NCBI GenBank assembly: GCA_003485905.1
Contig: DNHK01000181.1
Coordinates: 1-5,465 of the forward strand
DNA length: 5,465 nucleotides
Source: Gammaproteobacteria bacterium
GTDB taxonomy: Bacteria; Pseudomonadota; Gammaproteobacteria; Arenicellales; Arenicellaceae
Direction of reading: 5' to 3'
Below the pieces are notes generated by a model, which worked only from the letters and a program-made list of their open reading frames with translations, did no database searches and was not told the origin of the DNA. The position numbers were made by a program, and so were the translations under genes. Position 1 is the stretch's first letter. Each line of letters opens with the position of its first letter. Of the stretch, positions 1 through 5,465 are shown one piece after another.

Positions 1-177
1 CGGCAAGAATCGCTTGAATTCGGTATTAGTTACCTCGTGAGTCGATATATAATATGGTCGACTAAGTTTTATAGTGCGCTCTACCTCATTAGCTTGCCTT
101 CCTTGTTCACGGCGGGGCGCACCAATTCGAAACGTATCAGTTGGACGCAATAACTTTAACTGCATATCAATAGAATT
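1..177 (-). other. N-terminal part of SUMF1/FGE-fold domain
   Basis: Residues 412-470 of the PEGA protein match the opening of the formylglycine-generating-enzyme sulfatase family (Pfam FGE-sulfatase), also seen in PvdO, EgtB-type and GldK/GldJ-type proteins. Key residues are TFRIGAP, EQGRQANEVER and YYISTHEVTN. The paired cysteines of true FGE and other active-site residues lie later in the domain, outside the window, so activity cannot be assigned. Confidence 0.8.
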
Positions 178-1410
178 GTTGGTGACCAACGCCAGCGAAG
201 CCGCGGCAGACTGTAAAGATACCAGCTCAGCTCGAACCAGTTGTTCCACCCCTTCTCGTGGTGTCACCGATGTAACAAAATCACGATAACCAGTTTTACG
301 AATCAATATCTGATGCGCTCGCGTGGGTAAACTAATGGTTTGATTTACCTTTCCATATGAGCGCTGGTCAATTACCACTTCAGCATCATCTAAATTGGCT
401 TCAAATACTACAGCGCCGGAACTGCGTGCCAGCTCCACTATCAGTCGCTCTTTCGATTGCTTAGCAATGCTCATTCGTCGTACTAATCGCTGATACCCAT
501 CCTTGTATATTTCTATTTGATGCTCTGACTCATCGGGCATCGCAACGCTTAATGGTGTGGTACCGCGGTATTCATCATTTAATGTCACGGCGGCACCATC
601 CGGCGTTGAGCTAATTTCAAGCACGCCTGCCGCTGGCAACAAACTAATTTCACCCAAACTAATCTCGTCACCAACCTTAACTATCGCCAGATCGTTCCAT
701 GATTTATAACCGGTATGCGCCAAGGTAAACTCAGCGCTTCCGGGTGGTATCACTCCTTTAAACGGAGTGGTTCCGAGCTCCTTGCCATTTACCGAAAAAG
801 TCGCCCCCCCCGGATTAGACTCCACAGAAATACGGGCACCATTAGCAATTAATGCAAGCTCAACGTTTTGATGAGTTCCCATACCCTCTACCAAGAGTTC
901 CTGATCGTAGGGTAAGTAGCCATCAGCGGTAACTCTCAATCGGTAGGTTCCAGCCTCCAGTTCATCAACTTGCAACGGAAGCCGACCACGTAATCGGCCA
1001 TTCATATAAACCAGACCCGCGGCGTTATCAGTTGCAGACAAGCTTAATGAGCCAGGTAGTTTTTCGAGCCTATAATGGAAATTTTGCACCGAGTCCCAAG
1101 ACACGGACACGGCATCATCAACACCAACATAACCATCTCTGTCTATCGCAATTCGATAGTCACCCGGAATAGCTAAGTATCGCTTTCCAATCGAGATCGA
1201 AAACCCTCCATCTAAACCTACTATTCCGTCAATAGGTTCAGCATCGACATAGACAGAACGAGCCAACAAAATGAAAAGTAAAATGCTTCCTACAAGAACA
1301 ATGCCAAACCAAGTAATCAATCGGCTATAGCTGTTCTTCCCAGAAGGCTTTTCAACAGAGGTGGGTTCAAACGGAGTAGCCGTCAACGGCCGTGTAAACG
1401 ATTTAGACAT
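1..1410 (-). CDS. Membrane-anchored tandem-PEGA protein with SUMF1/FGE-fold domain (3' end outside window)
   Basis: Reading from ATG 1410-1408, the frame stays open for 470 codons to base 1, so the C-terminus is missing. Residues 1-30 are basic and cytoplasmic; residues 31-50 (LITWFGIVLVGSILLFILLA) are one membrane helix, placing the rest in the periplasm. About five beta-rich modules of roughly 70 residues follow (about 52-116, 120-188, 190-258, 261-328, 331-398). The third and fourth carry clear PEGA signatures: SNPGGATFSVNGKELGTTPF and STPDGAAVTLNDEYRGTTPL. Each module ends with a D/TGY-type turn (RDGY, ADGY, HTGY, KDGY, KTGY). From about 412 the formylglycine-generating-enzyme family domain begins (TFRIGAPRREQGRQANEVER, then SRPYYISTHEVTNTEFKRF), matching the usual TF.MGS...E.P...V.L..FYI...EVTN..F start. 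The catalytic or metal-binding half is not visible, so enzyme versus binding role is open. The best upstream ribosome-binding candidate, GAGG at 1426-1429, is about 15 bases away and inside the previous gene, suggesting coupled translation. Confidence 0.9.
   Translation of the reverse strand, partial: MSKSFTRPLTATPFEPTSVEKPSGKNSYSRLITWFGIVLVGSILLFILLARSVYVDAEPIDGIVGLDGGFSISIGKRYLAIPGDYRIAIDRDGYVGVDDAVSVSWDSVQNFHYRLEKLPGSLSLSATDNAAGLVYMNGRLRGRLPLQVDELEAGTYRLRVTADGYLPYDQELLVEGMGTHQNVELALIANGARISVESNPGGATFSVNGKELGTTPFKGVIPPGSAEFTLAHTGYKSWNDLAIVKVGDEISLGEISLLPAAGVLEISSTPDGAAVTLNDEYRGTTPLSVAMPDESEHQIEIYKDGYQRLVRRMSIAKQSKERLIVELARSSGAVVFEANLDDAEVVIDQRSYGKVNQTISLPTRAHQILIRKTGYRDFVTSVTPREGVEQLVRAELVSLQSAAASLALVTNNSIDMQLKLLRPTDTFRIGAPRREQGRQANEVERTIKLSRPYYISTHEVTNTEFKRFLP
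217..1257 (-). repeat. Tandem array of about five PEGA-like modules
   Basis: Within the FGE-fold protein, module openings GSLSLSA (residue 120), GARISVE (191), GVLEISS (262) and GAVVFEA (332) recur every 70-71 residues. Each is followed by an NGxxxGxxPL/F-like turn or its remnant and a [DT]GY motif about 44 residues after the opening. A divergent first copy begins near residue 52 with VYVDAEPIDGIVGLDG. DNA identity between copies is low, so this is an old protein-level duplication and not a recent tandem repeat. Confidence 0.75.
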
Positions 1411-1417
1411 ATGCGAT

Positions 1418-2950
1418 CTAAATTGCCTCAGTACAGGCAATCTTCAAAGGCTCGATCAGCTCTCCAGAGCGCACAACAAATTCTAGGCGAACATCACGGA
1501 AACCCGATCTGGAACCTACTGCAACATATTTCCCAGGCGACAAAACCAACTCCTCCTGTTGAAACATACCGAGTCGGGACTGCCTAAGAATCCTCACATC
1601 AGTCTCACCATCTGAAACCAATTGCACGTTTACTTCGCCTACTAACTTACCTAATTCTGAAGAGATACTGGCTATTTGCTCTAGTAAACGCGGGCCAGCC
1701 GAGGGTAATTCCCTAGCTTCGGCTAACGTGGTGTGCGCTTGCTCGCGAACGGCGGGGTCAAGCAAACTATCAAAATCACTTCTATAAGCTACCAGCTTTC
1801 GATCTAATGTTAAACGCGCTTGCGCTCTAGCCTGCCCAATCAATCCGTCTATACTTCCAGATTCCAGCGCTAAAACCTGGCTATACGCCTCGACCGCCTG
1901 CTGCCAATCTTCTTCAGCTTCCGCCTGACGTGCACGACCGGAAAGCAAACCTACGCGTTGAGAAATTTCAGCGTTACTCACACTCTGCAACGCCACAGCC
2001 ACTTCAGCTAGATTTGGTCGCAGCTTCGCAGCACGTGAAAAAGCACTACGCGCTGCGGCAAGCTCAGCACTATCCAAATACCGATATCCGCTAGACATTG
2101 CCGCAGTATAGTCCCGCTCCAATATCGCTTGTTCCAATTGCACTCTAAGCTGTTGTACCGGCGCGCTCAACGGATCAATTAACGCAAGATCCTTGCTTGC
2201 AGCAAGTGCTTGATCCAAATCTCCAGCAACTTGTAACTTCTGAACCTTGAGCATCCACTGTGCTAACTCATCCTGAACTTCTGCCCGTTGCAATCCGGTC
2301 AATGCTTCAGAATTTTCGGAATCAACCCACAAAGCACGTGCAAAAGCCTCCTTCGCTCCGTCCCCATCCATCCTACCCAAAGCACTGCGACCTGACTCCA
2401 ATGCCTCCTCAAGAACCTGTGGGCTTTGCTGTTTTAAAGATTCAGCAATTGTCAAAGATTCGCCATACTCCGCATCCGCAACCTCGTAGTCTCCGTCCCG
2501 GTACGCACGATCTCCAGACTCGGCCTTTTGCACCAACTCGTTCAGTCGTGTATTCGCCCACTTATCAACATTTACTTCCGCCAACTCTTCCTGAATCAAC
2601 AATAAACTAGCGAGCTTATCCTGTGCAGAACGCCGAAGCCTTGCTTGTTCTGCTGCTTCAAAACTTGTTGTCGGTGCAGCATTCAGTTCAACTTTAGTAG
2701 GTTCAGCAGGACGTGAAGCGGTAGATTCCTGTACTACTGTTGGCTCCAATTGAACTGATGGTTGCCAAAGACTTAGTAGCACAAGTAGTAAAACACCTGC
2801 AGCAATACCGCCTATCAGATATTTATTTGAGTGCTTATCACTGGACGCTTCTTCAATGCTCGCATTGCTTAGGTTTACCGATTTCGCTTCCAGCTTTGCG
2901 TCTCGGAGGCTCCTGCCCCGACTGCGCTGTGTACCATTATTTTGCGACAT
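1418..2950 (-). CDS. Membrane-anchored TPR-like protein with beta-rich C-terminal module
   Basis: This 510-residue bitopic protein starts at ATG 2950-2948. A TTG at 2968 in frame would add six residues, but AGGGTGG five bases before the ATG supports the shorter form. Residues 1-43 are hydrophilic and basic, presumably cytoplasmic. Residues 45-61 (LIGGIAAGVLLLVLLSL) form the single membrane helix, and residues 64-96 are a Pro/Thr/Ala/Glu linker, so the rest should be periplasmic. Residues about 105-430 are helical with degenerate TPR-like pairs, clearest near 146-176 (AYRDGDYEVADAEYGESL), 284-318 (SAFSRAAKLRPNLAEV) and 338-366 (EEDWQQAVEAYSQVLALE). Residues about 436-510 are strand-rich and contain PGKYVAVGSRSGFRDVRLEF, resembling the second half of a PEGA module. 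TPR arrays usually bind proteins or peptides, so a scaffold role is likely but the partner is unknown. Only seven bases separate its stop from the PEGA/FGE gene, with which it shares architecture. Confidence 0.87.
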   Translation of the reverse strand: MSQNNGTQRSRGRSLRDAKLEAKSVNLSNASIEEASSDKHSNKYLIGGIAAGVLLLVLLSLWQPSVQLEPTVVQESTASRPAEPTKVELNAAPTTSFEAAEQARLRRSAQDKLASLLLIQEELAEVNVDKWANTRLNELVQKAESGDRAYRDGDYEVADAEYGESLTIAESLKQQSPQVLEEALESGRSALGRMDGDGAKEAFARALWVDSENSEALTGLQRAEVQDELAQWMLKVQKLQVAGDLDQALAASKDLALIDPLSAPVQQLRVQLEQAILERDYTAAMSSGYRYLDSAELAAARSAFSRAAKLRPNLAEVAVALQSVSNAEISQRVGLLSGRARQAEAEEDWQQAVEAYSQVLALESGSIDGLIGQARAQARLTLDRKLVAYRSDFDSLLDPAVREQAHTTLAEARELPSAGPRLLEQIASISSELGKLVGEVNVQLVSDGETDVRILRQSRLGMFQQEELVLSPGKYVAVGSRSGFRDVRLEFVVRSGELIEPLKIACTEAI

Positions 2951-2955
2951 GGATA

Positions 2956-2962
2956 CCACCCT
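2956..2962 (-). promoter_or_regulatory. Ribosome-binding site of the TPR-like gene (decides its start)
   Basis: AGGGTGG on the minus strand lies five bases upstream of ATG 2950. This selects the ATG over the in-frame TTG at 2968, which lies only eight bases after the upstream stop and has no comparable site. Confidence 0.6.
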
Positions 2963-2976
2963 GAACAACCATAAAC

Positions 2977-4167
2977 TTAACCGGCATTGATCGGTGCTTC
3001 GACGTCGCCATACTCATCTTTATAAATTTCCCTCAATATTTCTTTCCATCTTAAGTATTGCTCGTTCACAGATCCGGTCAGACGAACTGTTCGATCATCC
3101 AATTCAACCACACGCTGTTCTACTTCAGACTGCAACGAAGTACCCAGTTCTTGCAACACATCAATCGAAGTTGACATCTGATCTCGAGTTTCGACGCCAC
3201 GCCGAAGCAAGTAGCCACCGGCAGATGCCACAGAGGCGCCACCTAAATACCCCCCAGCAGTTCCACTGGTTGCCGCCACCGCAATTCCTCCAACAATCGC
3301 TGCTGCACCAGCTAACATCTCCATATTAGAACGTCGCTTGAGATCACGTAACTCTTGAACTTCGAGATAGCTAGCCTTACGCCACTCGTTGTAGGGGCCC
3401 TCCATATCACGACTAAAAATATCGTAATACTCCTGTAAAGTGTCAACAAACAAGTAGTCTCGCTCACGAATAAAGCGAATCTTTTCAACTGCTGGATCGT
3501 TTTCCGCTGGCAGTCGGCTATAGCTATACTTTCCATTTCGATTTTTCGAAACATAAGCACCAAAGACTTCGGGAGAAAATTCACCAGCAAAACGTAACTC
3601 GGTTACCGTTCGCACATTGAGTAAATTATTCACATCTTGTTTGAGCATGTAGTCCGCCATCGCATTTGCAATTTGGTTATACATGCCGTCGAACGGGTCG
3701 GCACGCCGTATTTGCTGCCTTTCGTATGCTAGCTTACTAGTTACCTCTACGAACTTTCGATCAAACCATTGTGTTCCAGCAGCATCAGTAACCTTTATTT
3801 GCAGTTCCAATGATTCACCATCAGACTTCAAGATTTTACCGTCCACTTGAACTTCGGTCAGAACATCTGTATTTGGTACTACTCGCACCGCGCCCCAATG
3901 TCCGCTGCGCTGAATTGTGGCCACCAATTTTTGAGCGTGATAACTCGACTCCGCTATTCGTATCTCGGGAAAGATTACTTCTTCATTCTCGACGTTAACA
4001 TCTAAGCCAGGGTCCATCGCAACTACACCAACATCCAAATATACCGCCTGCTCTTCCTGTGCGACGGTCGCTGGCTGCAGTGGTGTATGGTCGGTAGTAC
4101 GAACAGTATACGACGCGCAACCGCTCAATATACTCGCTAACCCGATTACTAAAATTCGCCTAATCAT
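2977..4167 (-). CDS. Uncharacterised lipoprotein with N-terminal alpha/beta-like domain and glycine-rich hydrophobic stretch
   Basis: I chose the ATG at 4167-4165 because it gives a clean lipoprotein signal (MIRRILVIGLASILSGC, lipobox LSGC, Cys17, Ala at +2, outer-membrane type). The longer open frame from 4266 would overlap the upstream gene and bury this signal. The protein has 396 residues. Residues about 41-145 alternate strands and helices (LDVGVVAMDPG, IFPEIRIAES, WGAVRVVPN, VDGKILKSDGESLEL, QWFDRKF), faintly like periplasmic lipoproteins of the LPP20/CsgG/GNA1162 kind; that is a weak guess. Residues 155-280 are helical and charged (RADPFDGMYNQIANAMADY, RERDYLFVDTLQEYY, MEGPYNEWRKASY). 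Residues 285-322 are a Gly/Ala-rich hydrophobic stretch, followed by a helical end (VVELDDRTVRLTGSVNEQY, then WKEILREIY). I recall close relatives as unnamed gammaproteobacterial lipoproteins, with no known function. Spacing is 31 bases from the upstream gene and 26 to the next. Confidence 0.88.
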   Translation of the reverse strand: MIRRILVIGLASILSGCASYTVRTTDHTPLQPATVAQEEQAVYLDVGVVAMDPGLDVNVENEEVIFPEIRIAESSYHAQKLVATIQRSGHWGAVRVVPNTDVLTEVQVDGKILKSDGESLELQIKVTDAAGTQWFDRKFVEVTSKLAYERQQIRRADPFDGMYNQIANAMADYMLKQDVNNLLNVRTVTELRFAGEFSPEVFGAYVSKNRNGKYSYSRLPAENDPAVEKIRFIRERDYLFVDTLQEYYDIFSRDMEGPYNEWRKASYLEVQELRDLKRRSNMEMLAGAAAIVGGIAVAATSGTAGGYLGGASVASAGGYLLRRGVETRDQMSTSIDVLQELGTSLQSEVEQRVVELDDRTVRLTGSVNEQYLRWKEILREIYKDEYGDVEAPINAG

Positions 4168-4171
4168 AAAG

Positions 4172-4176
4172 CCCCC
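4172..4176 (-). promoter_or_regulatory. Weak ribosome-binding site supporting the 4167 start
   Basis: On the minus strand a run of five G (within AACGGGGGCTTT) ends four bases before the ATG at 4167. It is not a textbook Shine-Dalgarno sequence, but the G-rich patch sits in the right place in the 31-base gap. Together with the lipoprotein signal peptide it favours this start over 4266. Confidence 0.4.
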
Positions 4177-4198
4177 GTTAACCCTGTGTTTATCTGAT

Positions 4199-4873
4199 CT
4201 AATTTGCCGCTTTATACTTGCGGTACTCATCCCAGAGCCGCTCCTTAAGCTCAGGATCAGTTTCATTTTCAGCTAACTCCCTTAACTGTCGCGCGACAAT
4301 ATCATCGTCCTGCCCATCAGGGATATCTTCTGGGACCTGTTCTGTTTCTTCACCCTCGCCACCTTCTGAACCACCTGGCTGGTAGCCACCCGGTTGACCG
4401 GTAGCATCCTCTGTACCCTGGCCTTCAGCACCTTCCTGATCACCTTGTTCACCCTGCTGCCCTTCACCGGATTCACCAGACTCACCTTGTTCGCCTTGTT
4501 CACCCTGCTGCCCCTGCTCACCTGTTTCACCTTGGTCGCCATATTGTTCGCCAGTACCTGAGCTTGATGGAGGTACTGGAATCCCTCTGATCTGCACGTC
4601 GACATCAACCAAATCTTCCAAAGATACCGTCTCATCACCATACTCACGGTCTGCCTCCGGGCCAAGCAAAGCGTCATCTATACCACCGCTTTGCAAAATA
4701 TCCTCTCGCTCACGCACAATTAAGTCATCAAAATCTTGCCCAACGGTTGCAAAATCATCTTCAAGCGTTTGCGATGACGATTTTGGCACGTCCTGGGCAT
4801 CAGCCACTTCAGAGCCAGCGCCCATCACGCAGCCACCAAGCAACCCGAAAAGCAATATTGGTAAGCGTCTCAA
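4199..4873 (-). CDS. Collagen-like lipoprotein with conserved-looking charged C-terminus
   Basis: This 224-residue protein begins with a lipoprotein signal (MRRLPILLFGLLGGC), with lipobox LGGC and lipidated Cys15. Val at +2 suggests outer-membrane sorting. Residues 30-100 are acidic and partly helical. Residues 106-180 are Gly/Gln/Glu-rich, with eight uninterrupted Gly-X-X triplets at 112-135 (GDQ, GET, GEQ, GQQ, GEQ, GEQ, GES, GES), a phase slip at G136-E137, then more triplets to about 146. This resembles bacterial collagen-like proteins, but it lacks proline in the triplets and is short for a stable triple helix. Residues 188-222 form a charged helix around ARQLRELAENETDPELKERL; I recall similar C-termini in gammaproteobacterial hypothetical proteins (unsearched). 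The start is TTG (4873-4871), overlapping the upstream TGA as TTGA. No in-frame ATG or GTG precedes the signal peptide, and there is no strong Shine-Dalgarno sequence. Role unknown; it may be an envelope spacer or binding protein. Confidence 0.85.
   Translation of the reverse strand: MRRLPILLFGLLGGCVMGAGSEVADAQDVPKSSSQTLEDDFATVGQDFDDLIVREREDILQSGGIDDALLGPEADREYGDETVSLEDLVDVDVQIRGIPVPPSSSGTGEQYGDQGETGEQGQQGEQGEQGESGESGEGQQGEQGDQEGAEGQGTEDATGQPGGYQPGGSEGGEGEETEQVPEDIPDGQDDDIVARQLRELAENETDPELKERLWDEYRKYKAAN
4430..4540 (-). repeat. Collagen-like Gly-X-X coding repeat
   Basis: Degenerate 9-base units (on the + strand, variants of CACCTTGTT, CGCCTTGTT and CACCCTGCTG) encode the Gly-Glu-Gln type triplets, residues 112-148 of the lipoprotein. 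Units are multiples of three bases, so gain or loss would change length without breaking the frame. One two-residue interruption (Gly-Glu at 136-137) shifts the triplet phase. The repetitive composition also opens a shadow reading frame on the same strand at 4282-4677, which is not a gene. Confidence 0.75.
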
Positions 4874-5465
4874 AAGCTGGATCCAGATGTTTCGAGCGTG
4901 GCAGGCGCTGAACCACCTCGGATAATTAGTGGTTCCAGGCTAGATGAAATTACATCCGGTGAAACCTTCGTTTGCCCTTCGGATTCTTCGCGCACTGCAG
5001 CCCCCTCATCGATCAAATTATTTTCTGCATCTTTTTCCAAGCTATCTATACTATCCGCCATTGAGGTTGAGTCTTCAGAGTCCACCGCAGCTTCAATTAA
5101 CTCCGATCGTCCAAAATATTTAGTTTTCACCAAGCCATTAGTATTAACAAAGCTGGATTCCACAAATGCTGGGCGCGTACGGCTGGACCTTAGTTGGCGC
5201 AGCTCTTGCCTCATAGCACGATCTGGATCACGAAGATTTGTTTCCAGAATTTCTATATCAGTTGCACGGCCACTAACACTCAAATTGTACGAGTATTTGA
5301 TGAACCCTCGCTGAACCTCAGGACTCTGAAACTCTTCGCTTTGGTCGCCAAGCTTCTCTAGCGCTTTCCCATAAAATGCTTCAGTTGTAAGTTTCGCAAC
5401 AGGCAATTCCGAGGGCGAAGCAAAAATTCGCTCCACCACCTCTCGGGCTTCGGGCGAAACTGCAA
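4870..5465 (-). CDS. Protein with TonB-like C-terminal domain and Ser/acidic tail (5' end outside window)
   Basis: The frame is open to the window edge, giving 197 visible residues ending at TGA (4872-4870). A GTG at 5439-5437 could serve as a start, but the frame continues upstream of it (A-V-S-P-E-A-R-E), so I read this as the C-terminal part of a longer protein. Visible residues about 52-118 fit a TonB_C-like fold: a strand pair starting GFIKYSYNLSVSGRATDIEI, a basic helix (DRAMRQELRQLRSSRTRP) and a last strand (LVKTKYFG). In this family such domains occur in TonB and at the C-terminus of various periplasmic TPR proteins; the missing N-terminus may be TPR, which is inference. Residues 119-197 form a Ser/Asp/Glu-rich, probably disordered tail, unusual because a TonB-type domain normally ends the protein. 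The stop overlaps the start of the next lipoprotein gene, implying coupled translation. Function unknown. Confidence 0.8.
   Translation of the reverse strand, partial: AVSPEAREVVERIFASPSELPVAKLTTEAFYGKALEKLGDQSEEFQSPEVQRGFIKYSYNLSVSGRATDIEILETNLRDPDRAMRQELRQLRSSRTRPAFVESSFVNTNGLVKTKYFGRSELIEAAVDSEDSTSMADSIDSLEKDAENNLIDEGAAVREESEGQTKVSPDVISSSLEPLIIRGGSAPATLETSGSSF

Noticed and set aside
1..177. Possible diversity-generating retroelement target, since FGE-type folds are common variable proteins
   Set aside because: No reverse transcriptase, template repeat or accessory gene is in the window, and the C-terminal variable region, if any, lies outside it.
3312..3590. 92-codon minus-strand frame inside the lipoprotein gene
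   Set aside because: It lies fully inside a well-supported gene in another frame and has no family resemblance.
4168..4198. Promoter or terminator in the largest intergenic gap
   Set aside because: The 31 bases show no inverted repeat with a T-run and no convincing -35/-10 pair; the gap fits an internal operon spacer.
4168..4266. Longer N-terminus (33 extra residues) for the 396-residue lipoprotein
   Set aside because: It would overlap the collagen-like gene by 68 bases and place the lipoprotein signal internally. The ATG at 4167 gives a standard signal peptide and a G-rich site upstream.
4282..4677. 131-codon open frame on the minus strand within the collagen-like gene
   Set aside because: It is a frame shadow of the Gly-X-X repeat, very basic, with no start signal or recognisable domain.
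4877..4886. Perfect 10-base palindrome CTGGATCCAG just before the TTG start
   Set aside because: It has no loop, no second copy and lies within coding sequence (Gly-Ser-Ser); chance is the simplest explanation for an operator-like site.
74..5314. Several plus-strand open frames (74-289, 2260-2610, 2740-2964, 2994-3329, 3810-3998, 4898-5314)
   Set aside because: All are antisense to strong coding regions, have atypical composition (Ser, Pro, His or Arg rich) and lack credible starts; they are shadows.

Overview
The window holds part of one tightly packed, single-direction gene cluster. Everything is on the minus strand, so transcription runs from base 5465 towards base 1. It looks like Gram-negative, probably gammaproteobacterial, chromosomal DNA. 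Two proteins have lipoprotein signal peptides with +2 residues compatible with outer-membrane sorting, one has a TonB-like C-terminal domain, and two are single-pass proteins whose bulk should lie in the periplasm. The gammaproteobacterial assignment (marine, Halieaceae/Cellvibrionales-like) is inference from remembered family resemblance and was not searched. There is no rRNA, tRNA, CRISPR array, insertion sequence or recognisable phage gene.

Layout in transcription order: (1) 5465-4870, the C-terminal part of a protein with a TonB-like domain and an unusual Ser/acidic tail. (2) 4873-4199, a small lipoprotein with a collagen-like Gly-X-X stretch and a charged helical C-terminus, starting at a TTG that overlaps the previous stop. 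(3) 4167-2977, a 396-residue lipoprotein of an unnamed family with a glycine/alanine-rich hydrophobic stretch. (4) 2950-1418, a 510-residue membrane-anchored TPR-like protein with a beta-rich C-terminal module. (5) 1410-1, the first 470 residues of a membrane-anchored protein with about five tandem PEGA-like modules followed by the start of a formylglycine-generating-enzyme-fold (SUMF1/PvdO) domain. Gaps between genes are -4, 31, 26 and 7 bases, with no terminator or convincing internal promoter, so one polycistronic unit is the simplest reading.

Taken together the set looks like an envelope assembly: two lipid-anchored proteins probably at the outer membrane, and two bitopic inner-membrane proteins presenting TPR and PEGA/FGE-like domains to the periplasm. 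PEGA, TPR and collagen-like modules are typically binding or structural. Whether the FGE-fold domain is catalytic cannot be judged because its active-site half lies beyond base 1. I know no described function for this combination; it is the best candidate here for an undescribed system. Both edge genes are incomplete, and the operon certainly extends on the base-1 side.
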